A stretch of DNA of 11,939 bases, taken from positions 1-11,939 of the forward strand of contig CAZWUO010000111.1 in the NCBI GenBank assembly GCA_964636675.1, in the 5' to 3' direction. The DNA is from JALUUH01 sp964636675 (GTDB lineage: Bacteria > Pseudomonadota > Gammaproteobacteria > S012-40). Shown piece after piece: positions 1 to 6,190 of this stretch. The notes under the pieces are model-generated. The model did not search any database. It was not told the origin of the DNA and worked only from the letters and a program-made list of their open reading frames with translations. Both the position numbers and the translations under genes were made by a program. The number at the start of each line of letters is the position of its first letter. Positions within the stretch are counted from its first letter, which is position 1.

Positions 1-47
1 TGAAAGGAATATGACGTACACTAAAAACCTAAATCTATAACGCCACG

Positions 48-94
48 GGTATATCATAAATACCAAGTTTATTGTATGCTCATTTTTTTATACT
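48..94 (+). promoter_or_regulatory. Possible frmA promoter/operator region
   Basis: The 135 bases before frmA hold no gene. TATACT at 89-94 matches a sigma-70 -10 box in five of six positions, but no good -35 box lies 16-18 bases upstream. A short inverted repeat, GGTAT (48-52) and ATACC (60-64), lies just upstream and could be an operator. No frmR-type regulator gene is visible, so control is unknown. Both assignments are weak and rest on short matches. Confidence 0.25.
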
Positions 95-135
95 CCTCTG
101 CACTATCCACGTTAAACAGGAATTAAGGAATAAAA

Positions 136-1245
136 ATGCAAGCAAAAGCAGCTGTGGCCTGGGAGGCTAAACAACCGCTGTCTATCGAAATGGTAGACAT
201 TGAGGCACCAAAACAAGGTGAAGTATTACTCAAAGTCATCGCATCTGGCGTGTGTCATACCGATGCGTTTACCTTGTCCGGTAACGACCCTGAAGCTGCA
301 TTTCCTGCTATTCTTGGGCATGAAGGTGGCTGTGAGGTCGTAGAGTGTGGCACCGGGGTAAAAAACCTCAAACCCGGCGATCATGTGATCCCACTTTACA
401 TTCCTGAATGTGGCGAGTGTACTTACTGTCATTCCACAAAAACCAATCTTTGCCAATCGATTGCTGCTACCGTATGGACTGGCTTCATGCCCGATAACAC
501 TCGACGATTTTCCATTAATGGCAAACCCATTTATCACTACATGGGGTGCTCGACGTTTTCCGAATATACGGTGGTACCTGAAATCGCACTGGCAAAAATC
601 AATAAAGCCGCGCCATTAGATAAAGTGTGTCTACTCGGTTGCGGTATTACCACAGGCATTGGTGCGGTGTTAAACACCGCAAAAGTGACAGCGGGTTCAA
701 CCGTTGCGGTATTCGGACTCGGCGGCATTGGTTTATCGGTTATTCAAGGTGCTGTCATGGCCCAGGCTGAGCGCATCATTGCGATTGATATCAATGAATC
801 CAAATTCGACATCGCCCTGGCTTTAGGCGCTACTGAAACACTAAACCCGAGTAAATTAAGCGGCACGGTTAGCGAAGCCATTGTGGAGCTTACTCAGGGT
901 GGGGTTGATTATTCATTCGAATGCATTGGTAACGTAGACGTTATGCGTGAAGCACTGGAATGCTGTCACATGGGCTGGGGCGTTTCTACCATCATCGGGG
1001 TCGCAGGGTCAGGACAGGAAATTTCTACCCGACCTTTTCAATTAGTCACCGGTCGCACCTGGAAAGGTAGCGCATTTGGCGGCGTAAAAGGTCGCTCCGA
1101 ACTGCCCACTTATGTTGAGCAATACATGAATGGAAAAATTGAAATCGATAAAATGGTAACACACACGATGCCATTGGAAGACATCAACCAAGCATTCGAT
1201 TTAATGCACAGCGGCGCAAGCATTCGTTCAGTCATTATTTTTTAA
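136..1245 (+). CDS. frmA: S-(hydroxymethyl)glutathione dehydrogenase / class III alcohol dehydrogenase
   Basis: This cytoplasmic zinc enzyme oxidises S-hydroxymethylglutathione, formed spontaneously from formaldehyde and glutathione, to S-formylglutathione with NAD+. The 369-residue length is normal for the family. Catalytic zinc ligands are visible as C40, H62 and C168, with E63 beside H62. The structural zinc site is the four-cysteine lobe C92, C95, C98 and C106. The Rossmann fold shows GLGGIG at 193-198, with D217 at the end of the next strand as expected for NAD(H). D51 and R123 match the aspartate and arginine that distinguish class III enzymes from ordinary alcohol dehydrogenases. The ATG has an AAGGAA ribosome site (125-130) at good spacing. 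frmB follows after 11 bases, so the pair is almost certainly one transcript. The related NO role (S-nitrosoglutathione reductase) is a family property, not shown here. Confidence 0.96.
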   Translation: MQAKAAVAWEAKQPLSIEMVDIEAPKQGEVLLKVIASGVCHTDAFTLSGNDPEAAFPAILGHEGGCEVVECGTGVKNLKPGDHVIPLYIPECGECTYCHSTKTNLCQSIAATVWTGFMPDNTRRFSINGKPIYHYMGCSTFSEYTVVPEIALAKINKAAPLDKVCLLGCGITTGIGAVLNTAKVTAGSTVAVFGLGGIGLSVIQGAVMAQAERIIAIDINESKFDIALALGATETLNPSKLSGTVSEAIVELTQGGVDYSFECIGNVDVMREALECCHMGWGVSTIIGVAGSGQEISTRPFQLVTGRTWKGSAFGGVKGRSELPTYVEQYMNGKIEIDKMVTHTMPLEDINQAFDLMHSGASIRSVIIF

Positions 1246-1256
1246 GACCATTTCGC

Positions 1257-2102
1257 ATGAAGCTCATTGAAAAAATTAAAGAATTTGACGGCTGGTTAAG
1301 CCGTTATGAACATGAATCCGGCTGCTGTCATTGCACCATGACTTTTTCCATCTACCTGCCACCTCAGGCACAGTCTCGAAAACTACCCGTCATATATTGG
1401 CTATCGGGCTTAACGTGTACCGATGACAATGTGCGGACTAAGGCGGGTATGCAACGCTATGCGGCGGAACTCGGGATTATCTTGGTCATGCCTGATACGA
1501 GCCCACGTGGAAAAAACGTACCCGATGTCGCCGAACGTTATGATCTTGGCAAAGGGGCTGGATTCTATATCAATGCCAGCCAACAACCGTGGGTAAAACA
1601 CTATCAGATGTATGATTATGTGACGCAAGAACTTCCCGCATTCATTGAATCTCAGTTTCCATGCATCGAAAATTTGAAATCCATTATGGGCCATTCCATG
1701 GGCGGTCACGGCGCGCTAATAGGCGCACTTAACAACCCTGGTATGTACCAGTCGGTTTCTGCTTTTTCTCCCATTTGTCACCCCATAAAATCGCCATGGG
1801 GGAAAAACTGTTTCGCCTTGTATTTGGGTGCTGAGAATCAACATCTGTGGGAAAAATACGATGCCACCCGGCTTATTCTATCAGGTGTGGAGACCCTGCC
1901 CATTAAAATTGATCAGGGAGACAATGATGAGTTTCTTGCCGAGCAATTAAACCCAACGAGCCTACTTGATGCTTGCAAAGAAAAAAATCACGCGGTCATA
2001 TTTAACATGCGCGAAGGGTATGATCATAGCTATCATTTCATCTCCTCCTTTATTGGCGAACATTTGGCATGGCATGCACAATATCTACGGCGAGGAGCAT
2101 AG
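1257..2102 (+). CDS. frmB: S-formylglutathione hydrolase
   Basis: This serine hydrolase of the esterase D family cleaves S-formylglutathione, the product of the preceding gene, to formate and glutathione. It completes glutathione-dependent formaldehyde detoxification in the cytoplasm. The 281 residues are full length. The nucleophile elbow GHSMGG places the catalytic serine at S147. The acid lies in the D219-QGDND-E225 block, and the histidine is H257 in the YDHSYHF block near the C-terminus. The oxyanion region WLSGLTC and the PRG segment are also typical. The ATG at 1257 lies 11 bases after the frmA stop and has no clear Shine-Dalgarno sequence, so translation probably depends on coupling to frmA. 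No convincing terminator was seen after the stop. Confidence 0.95.
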   Translation: MKLIEKIKEFDGWLSRYEHESGCCHCTMTFSIYLPPQAQSRKLPVIYWLSGLTCTDDNVRTKAGMQRYAAELGIILVMPDTSPRGKNVPDVAERYDLGKGAGFYINASQQPWVKHYQMYDYVTQELPAFIESQFPCIENLKSIMGHSMGGHGALIGALNNPGMYQSVSAFSPICHPIKSPWGKNCFALYLGAENQHLWEKYDATRLILSGVETLPIKIDQGDNDEFLAEQLNPTSLLDACKEKNHAVIFNMREGYDHSYHFISSFIGEHLAWHAQYLRRGA

Positions 2103-2143
2103 GAGTTCTTGATTTAAGCCCTGATGCTCGCAGCAACACCCAT

Positions 2144-2392
2144 TCAATTTCTATTCTTCGTCGCCACGACAAAGCGCGTTGATTTTTCCGCTTGTAATTC
2201 TTTTGTTTCTATGATTTGCATCTGGTGTTTGTTGAATGATGCCTCCAATTCAGCGAAGGTGAAACTGCTGACATATGGCAGGATGCCTAGCTTGCTGAAG
2301 AGTTTGATGACCAGCCCTTTCAAGGTGAATAAATAATCACCCAGATGATGTAAAAAAATTACATGGTTCGAACTATGACTAACAACCCTCAA
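2144..2392 (-). pseudogene. C-terminal remnant of a SAM-dependent methyltransferase
   Basis: The open stretch encodes about 82 residues and has only a TTG as a possible start. From about residue 14 onward it reads like the last third of a class I SAM-dependent methyltransferase. A KLGILPY segment is followed by a short FTFAEL helix, a strand of the IIETKEL type and a final FVVATK strand, the order seen in the closing sheet of these enzymes. The SAM-binding GxGxG motif and the rest of the Rossmann fold are absent, and the upstream sequence to about 2440 does not supply them. I read it as a decayed 5'-truncated gene lying antisense to its neighbours. The family match is from pattern recognition only, and the substrate cannot be named. 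Confidence 0.5.
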
Positions 2393-2411
2393 TTGATGAT
2401 TTATTTCATAT

Positions 2412-2438
2412 AACAGTAAAATATTCTCTTTTACTGTT
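2412..2438. repeat. Perfect 10-bp inverted repeat (AT-rich hairpin)
   Basis: AACAGTAAAA at 2412-2421 is the exact reverse complement of TTTTACTGTT at 2429-2438, with a 7-base loop. It lies between the methyltransferase remnant and the transposase remnant. It could be a weak terminator, an operator, or part of the insertion sequence leader. It is too AT-poor in G/C pairs and lacks a clean T-run, so no role is assigned. Confidence 0.35.
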
Positions 2439-2496
2439 CATTCATTCTTCTTTATTGAATAATTGCCTTCCGAGTTCTAAGCGCAATGAGGCAGTT

Positions 2497-2822
2497 ATGT
2501 TTAGCAAAATCTTTCAGCGGTTTATGGATAAAAGCCCCGTTCCCGTGATGGTCCAAGTTCTTTTGGAACGAACGCTGTCTCCCGACAAACTTAATTCAAT
2601 CTTTGAGCGCACAGCTACTGAGCAATATACCAGGACATTACTATTCTCCACCCTTTTTGAATTATTGAACCTTGTTATCTTCAAAACCTTTCCTTCGGTT
2701 AATGCCGCGTATAAAGAAGAAGGTGAGCAAGTGGGAGTATCTATCACCTCGTTCTACAATAAGCTCAATAACGGTGGTGCATAGAAACGATGTTTCAAGA
2801 ATTGGAAGCACACTTACATTCA
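2497..2822 (+). pseudogene. IS4-family transposase remnant with an internal deletion
   Basis: The ATG at 2497 opens an N-terminal piece of about 90 residues (MFSKIFQRFMDKSPVPVM...), typical of an IS4-family transposase helical N-terminus. It runs through SITSFYNKLN to about 2770, then three junction codons and a TAG at 2782-2784. The reading then resumes in another frame: 2772-2822 encodes RWCIETMFQELEAHLHS, the late catalytic block of IS4 transposases that carries the glutamate of the DDE triad (the E after I). The middle of the gene, with the two catalytic aspartates, is gone, and so is everything after the HLHS block. The element is therefore inactive. An upstream in-frame ATG at 2455 exists, but the family start is at 2497. 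The right end abuts cti coding sequence at about 2820-2826. No terminal inverted repeats could be identified. Confidence 0.75.
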
Positions 2823-3547
2823 GATGATTGGTTTAAAAAATGCTCCCACTGCTCTATCTGTGGCAACATCGTCGCGGAAGGCTGGGATGGTGGTAGTGCC
2901 GATGCCCCTTGGGCTAACCAAGAAACCAATGTTTGGTATTCACTAACTTCCAGGTTTGGCATCGCATAAGGCATGCCCCACAACGGGTTTTTCTGCGCAA
3001 ATTCATCGATAGATTGCAGTGTTGGGCAACTTTCTTGGCGATTAAGCCCTAGGGTAAAACTCTCGGGCAATAGTACTTGGCGAGGTTGCGGATGCTGCTG
3101 CTTTAGATGCAAAAGATGATATAACACCGAATTTTTTAAATTATTTTCTGGAGTCTGTTGCGCCTCATTGAGCATCGCGGAGAATCCACGCACACGCCAC
3201 TGTTCCGTTGTATCCGCGTCAACAAACAAGCGAGTTGGCTGCATGGTGGTGATACGTTTAGGTTCGTAGATGCGCTCAGCACTCGCACCACGTCGCAAGC
3301 CCTCAATGGATGAAAGCTGCAACTGACAGGGCGCATCATAACAACCGTGACACACCACGCAACGGCGTTCTAAAATAGGTTTTACTTGTTGCTCGAAGGC
3401 AATCGTGTCACTGAATAAAACGGGTATCGGTTCCAGCTCGACGACGTGAGGCGGCCCCGATGCGGTATAAATAAGAACCAACGATAACAAGGTAACCAGC
3501 AAAATGATTTTTGCGCGCGTCTTCTTTAATATTTTGTGCAATCGCAT
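2795..3547 (-). pseudogene. cti: Fatty acid cis/trans isomerase, 3'-truncated
   Basis: Cti is a periplasmic heme enzyme that converts cis-unsaturated membrane fatty acids to trans forms, stiffening the membrane under solvent or heat stress. The 250 codons start at an ATG with an N-terminal membrane/signal segment (about residues 13-29). They carry the heme motif CVVCH at 63-67, followed by the family-typical GCYDAPCQL stretch, TRLF, the WR..GF block and the GMPYAMP block (191-197). Family members are usually around 750-780 residues, so only about the first 30% is present. Similarity stops near residue 243. The last seven codons (CKCASNS) are antisense transposase sequence, marking the join with the IS4 remnant at about 2820-2826. 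Heme attachment could survive, but the rest of the enzyme is missing, so function is unlikely. Confidence 0.8.
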
Positions 3548-3601
3548 TATCTAGAACTTTTATGCATTTTCGTTTTTTCACTCTCCATCAATTAAACTAC
3601 C

Positions 3602-3687
3602 GGCTAAAGCCTCGACCTCCAATATCTGGATATCAAGGCTTTAGCCAGTTAGGCCTCAGTCCTGCTTTGGAGGTCGAGGCTTTAGCC
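3602..3687. repeat. 86-bp palindromic repeat element, copy 1
   Basis: The arms are a perfect 21-bp inverted repeat: 3602-3622, starting GGCTAAAGCCTCGACCTCC, pairs with 3667-3687. The loop carries a further GGCTTTAGCCAGTTAG at 3637-3652, which recurs directly at 3678-3693. Related elements lie at 4481-4566 (same length), 8982-9040 and 10182-10242. It resembles a REP/BIME- or MITE-type dispersed repeat. It sits 55 bases upstream of the truncated cti start. Confidence 0.85.
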
Positions 3688-3693
3688 AGTTAG

Positions 3694-4114
3694 CTTGAAT
3701 GTTTCAAAAATTAAAAGAAAAACTCTTAAAGTAATATATTTTCAACTTCTTGTATCTCAACCATACAAGGTTTTCAATCCCAAACTGTACCCAATCTTCC
3801 GTTAAATTTCCAGCAATTATCCTCATCAATCATTTATTGTAAAAAGTGGGTTTTCGAGTGGCGAATGAAATATTCATGCAAAAATAGAATTACGAACAGC
3901 AGACCATAACGTTGATAGGAGGTTTCCAGGCGCTTGAGTCGCAAGGGGCGTAATGGTAAACGGAGAAGCGGTTTTCAAGCTCCAACGCTGCCATTTTATC
4001 GTCTCTCAATTGCAATTAAAAATTTTAATCTGCTTGGATTATATTGAACTTTTGAACTATATTTATCTATGCAACACTAATTATTTAGGACTCAAGAGAA
4101 AAGGAGGAATGACC
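3694..4114. other. Gene-poor AT-rich stretch before the zinc-ribbon gene
   Basis: No supported gene was found here. A 7-bp hairpin, CTTGTAT (3749-3755) with ATACAAG (3763-3769), is followed by GTTTTC and might be a weak + strand terminator. The part from about 3905 to 3995 is visibly richer in G and C than its surroundings and may be debris of an older gene or element. Short open frames cross it on both strands, but none has a start, a ribosome site or a recognisable family. Confidence 0.4.
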
Positions 4115-4417
4115 ATGAAGAACAAAATTTGCACTGAATGCGGGTATATCGGAAAACCTATTCCACAAGCACGTTCTAGCTTTTTCGTCGATGCGATTGT
4201 GTGGCTCGTTTTCCTTTTCCTTGCTGGCGCGTCCCAGTTTCTCTTTTTACTAATCGTGCCATTAGTTTGGACGGTATACCATGTAATTCGTTTTAATAGC
4301 GTTAAATGTCCAAAATGTGAAAGTTTAGATATGGTAAGATTAAACAGCCATCGAGGAAAAGAGATGGAGGCAAATCCTCACCCAGTGCATATCATTTACA
4401 AATCGAAAGAACGATAG
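4115..4417 (+). CDS. Small zinc-ribbon membrane protein of unknown function
   Basis: I do not recognise the family by name. The start at 4115 is chosen because AGGAGG (4102-4107) lies 7 bases upstream of it. An ATG at 4109 is too close to that site, and the open frame reaching back to 3953 has no such signal. The 100-residue product has CTEC at residues 6-9 and CPKC at 65-68, which together could form one zinc ribbon. Between them lies a hydrophobic stretch (about 23-58) long enough for a two-helix hairpin. Both zinc half-sites would then face the same side, probably the cytoplasm. The C-terminal 30 residues are polar and basic. It stands alone between two copies of the palindromic repeat, with no gene in the same direction nearby. 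Its role is unknown. Confidence 0.75.
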   Translation: MKNKICTECGYIGKPIPQARSSFFVDAIVWLVFLFLAGASQFLFLLIVPLVWTVYHVIRFNSVKCPKCESLDMVRLNSHRGKEMEANPHPVHIIYKSKER

Positions 4418-4477
4418 GAATAAGCATAAAATATCGACATGCAAAAAATTATTTACATTTCGTAGGCTTATTTAACA

Positions 4478-4569
4478 ACCGGCTAAAGCCTTGGTCTCCG
4501 ATATCTGGAAATCGAAGCTTTAGCTGATTATCCCTAAGTTCCATTTTGGAGGCCAAGGCTTTAGCCGGT
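4478..4569. repeat. 86-bp palindromic repeat element, copy 2
   Basis: The core at 4481-4566 is exactly as long as copy 1. The arms 4478-4499 (ACCGGCTAAAGCCTTGGTC...) and 4548-4569 pair over 22 positions with one T/G wobble-type mismatch. Compared with copy 1, the arms differ at several bases, but pairing is kept by matching changes on the other arm. The loop shares the TATCTGGA segment and a GCTTTAGC copy with element 1. GTTACGC follows at 4572-4578, a tail also seen in copy 4. Confidence 0.85.
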
Positions 4570-4636
4570 CTGTTACGCATGGTGGAATTGATAAAAAAGC
4601 GCAATAGTGAATCAGCTCTTTGCGCCGTTTTGCTTC

Positions 4637-4674
4637 AAAAAACCACCGCAATAACGGAGTCATTGCGTACTCCG
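4637..4674 (-). terminator. Probable terminator of the cytochrome operon
   Basis: Read on the minus strand, this lies about 20-50 bases after the last gene of the cytochrome operon. CGCAAT and ATTGCG (4662-4667 with 4647-4652) form a 6-bp stem, followed by GTGG and six T residues. An alternative overlapping stem, CGGAGT with ACTCCG (4669-4674 with 4655-4660), competes with it, which could also mean an attenuator-like switch. Position and T-run favour a Rho-independent terminator of modest strength. Confidence 0.45.
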
Positions 4675-4689
4675 AATATTCTCCCTAGC

Positions 4690-5247
4690 TTATTTGTTTT
4701 TCTTCGGAATAAAAACAGTATCATCATCGTATATTCCCTGATCTGCTTTCTGATGACACTTGTCACAATAACTCAGAGAGTTCACTTGCGCATTACCTTG
4801 GATAAGCCTTGCTGGAATATCTTCATGTTTATACTTGATATACGGTATTTCTGTTATTCTCAAGGGATACTGCCCTGCATCCAATGATGAAATTATTTTT
4901 CTGGAACGCTTATACCTGGATTTGTCCGCAGAATGATTTACCGTGAAATTCAATAATTTCAATCGTATGTCTTCATCAAGCTCTGCATTGTCTTCAAAAT
5001 GATTAAGCAATTGTTTTGGGTCAAAAAGTTTTTTCCATGATTGCTCGGGCAATAAGCCCGGTTGATAGGGAAAATGGCAAGCTCCACATTCCTCATTATA
5101 ATCCTGGTTTGTAGTGGGCTCGACACCTTTAGTCCGTGAAAAATCGACTATCCAAGAATAAAATGAATCATCGGCAAACACTGAGAATGTCAGTAAAAAT
5201 GAAACTGTAATAAAACTCGTAACCAATAAATACTTTATTTTCTTCAT
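4690..5247 (-). CDS. Periplasmic diheme cytochrome c (DHC family)
   Basis: This secreted electron carrier belongs to the DHC family, known as the redox partner of SHP in Rhodobacter sphaeroides and Shewanella. The 185 residues start with a signal peptide (about 1-25, ending FA before DD). The two c-type heme sites are CGACH at 54-58 and CDKCH at 161-165. Between them lie the family features: a LLPEQSW segment right after the first heme, an HF pair near 83 and the RITEIPYIKYKHEDIP block before the second heme. It aligns end to end with the C-terminal half of the first gene of the operon, so the operon carries two DHC units, one free and one membrane-anchored. It starts 6 bases after the stop of the preceding gene with only a weak ribosome site, suggesting translational coupling. 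Confidence 0.88.
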   Translation of the reverse strand: MKKIKYLLVTSFITVSFLLTFSVFADDSFYSWIVDFSRTKGVEPTTNQDYNEECGACHFPYQPGLLPEQSWKKLFDPKQLLNHFEDNAELDEDIRLKLLNFTVNHSADKSRYKRSRKIISSLDAGQYPLRITEIPYIKYKHEDIPARLIQGNAQVNSLSYCDKCHQKADQGIYDDDTVFIPKKNK

Positions 5248-5253
5248 ATTATT

Positions 5254-5754
5254 TTACCATGTAATTTTTATGGCGGCAGCCATACTTGTTAGTCCCACAA
5301 CTCCCGCTGTTGCATGTGAATCGGCGGGGGCACCATTAACCGCAAGCAAAAAACCCAATGTTCCAATCGTAGCTAGCATGGCATGAAGATTATCTGGATT
5401 GCGGAAAAAATTTTTAAACGATAGATCTTTATAGTGAAAAACAAACCCGGTACCTAATGCTGCACCACCGAGATAAGTAGCTCCCATAGCCAATTTATAA
5501 TGCAAGCTATCACTGTAGTTTGTCCCCCCACTATTGCCACCGTCTTCTTCGTCTTCGGGCTTGGGCAGTATTGCGGTTAATGAGCCAAGAACCAACGCGC
5601 CCAAACCAAGATATTGATGAGATTTATTCACGGTAAACCAGGGCTCGTTAAAAACTTGTTTTTTTTGCTCCAGAACAGTGCTCATTATTTCATCGGCGTG
5701 AAGACTGAAACTAAAAGGGATTAATAACAATATTAAAAAAATACTTTTTTTCAT
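5254..5754 (-). CDS. Small four-helix membrane protein, candidate b561-like diheme protein
   Basis: I cannot assign this 166-residue protein to a named family. It has an N-terminal signal or anchor segment (1-20, ending LHA before DEI). Four hydrophobic segments follow at about 46-63, 85-107, 122-140 and 147-164. A histidine opens each one: H46, H85, H124 and H147, with H107 closing the second. In a four-helix bundle this puts H46/H124 on one membrane face and H85/H147 on the other, the heme-ligand arrangement of eukaryotic-type cytochrome b561. A Gly/Asp/Glu-rich loop (64-80) separates helices 1 and 2. It lies inside the cytochrome operon, 25 bases after the SHP gene and 6 before DHC, with a GGGGAAG ribosome site. 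A b-heme electron-transfer role is inferred. Charge distribution does not clearly settle the topology. Confidence 0.7.
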   Translation of the reverse strand: MKKSIFLILLLIPFSFSLHADEIMSTVLEQKKQVFNEPWFTVNKSHQYLGLGALVLGSLTAILPKPEDEEDGGNSGGTNYSDSLHYKLAMGATYLGGAALGTGFVFHYKDLSFKNFFRNPDNLHAMLATIGTLGFLLAVNGAPADSHATAGVVGLTSMAAAIKITW

Positions 5755-5779
5755 TCAACTTCCCCTTCCGGTAGGTTTT

Positions 5780-6178
5780 TTATTTGTTCCTCAAATACAT
5801 CAAGAAATCACCCTTTTCTTGTGGTGTGCATTCACGCCCGATAACCCATTTACAATTTCTTTTAAACCATTTTGCAATGAATTTTTGATCATTAAAGCAA
5901 TCGTTGTTTACTGACGGGGCGAGTGGATCGATAATTTTTCCAGTTTTAGCGTGTTTACCTTTTTTGGCTAAGTCTTCGCCATGACAAGTAGAGCAGTTTC
6001 TTACTTTTCCTGGTTTTTTTGGGTCGGGGTAATCTTTTTTCCACATCGCTTCACCATCTACTGCACTAAAGTCATGCGTACCTAATGCCTTGTATGTTTC
6101 CAGTACTGCGTCAATAGTGCTTGCCTGAGCTGAACTAATTGTGGCAAAAAATAATACAACAAAAAGTTGTTTTTTCAT
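5780..6178 (-). CDS. SHP-type oxygen-binding monoheme cytochrome c (DUF1924 family)
   Basis: This small periplasmic class I-like cytochrome c resembles sphaeroides heme protein (SHP), in which an asparagine is the weak sixth heme ligand and is displaced by O2 or NO. The start is the ATG at 6178, 6 bases after GAGGAG (6190-6185). A TTG one codon earlier is a worse choice. The 132-residue product has a signal peptide (about 1-19), then the heme site CSTCH (62-66). The late block KWFKRNCKWVIGREC, shared by SHP proteins, contains the candidate asparagine ligand (N108) and cysteines C109 and C117, which could pair. An additional cysteine (C94) is present. The gene lies directly behind the b561-DHC gene with 12 bases between them, in the known SHP-DHC-cytochrome b grouping. 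The physiological reaction of SHP is not settled. Confidence 0.85.
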   Translation of the reverse strand: MKKQLFVVLFFATISSAQASTIDAVLETYKALGTHDFSAVDGEAMWKKDYPDPKKPGKVRNCSTCHGEDLAKKGKHAKTGKIIDPLAPSVNNDCFNDQKFIAKWFKRNCKWVIGRECTPQEKGDFLMYLRNK

Positions 6179-6190
6179 CAATAACTCCTC

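Noticed and set aside
2095..2129. GAGCAT/ATGCTC inverted repeat spanning the frmB stop as a terminator
   Set aside because: It is only 6 bp with a 23-base loop and no T-run.
3561..3576. Shared 16-mer TATGCATTTTCGTTTT, also at 11514-11529
   Set aside because: It is a short AT-rich match, one copy upstream of cti and one inside the permease linker. No flanking similarity extends it, so chance is likely.
3834..3974. Minus-strand open stretch of about 47 codons with basic and hydrophobic character in the gap before the zinc-ribbon gene
   Set aside because: It has no ATG, no ribosome site and no family I recognise. Other frames over the same stretch look equally plausible, so it is more likely debris or chance.
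3953..4114. N-terminal extension of the zinc-ribbon gene back to an ATG at 3953
   Set aside because: The AGGAGG site and the start of recognisable cysteine-rich sequence point to 4115. The extension has no ribosome site and reads like translated non-coding DNA.
3602..4569. Possible CRISPR array from repeated GGCTTTAGCC units
   Set aside because: The units are palindromic arms of dispersed elements in both orientations. There is no regular repeat-spacer pattern and no cas gene.
4546..4887. Plus-strand open frame of 113 codons
   Set aside because: It begins in the repeat element and then runs antisense through the DHC gene. It has no ribosome site or family features.
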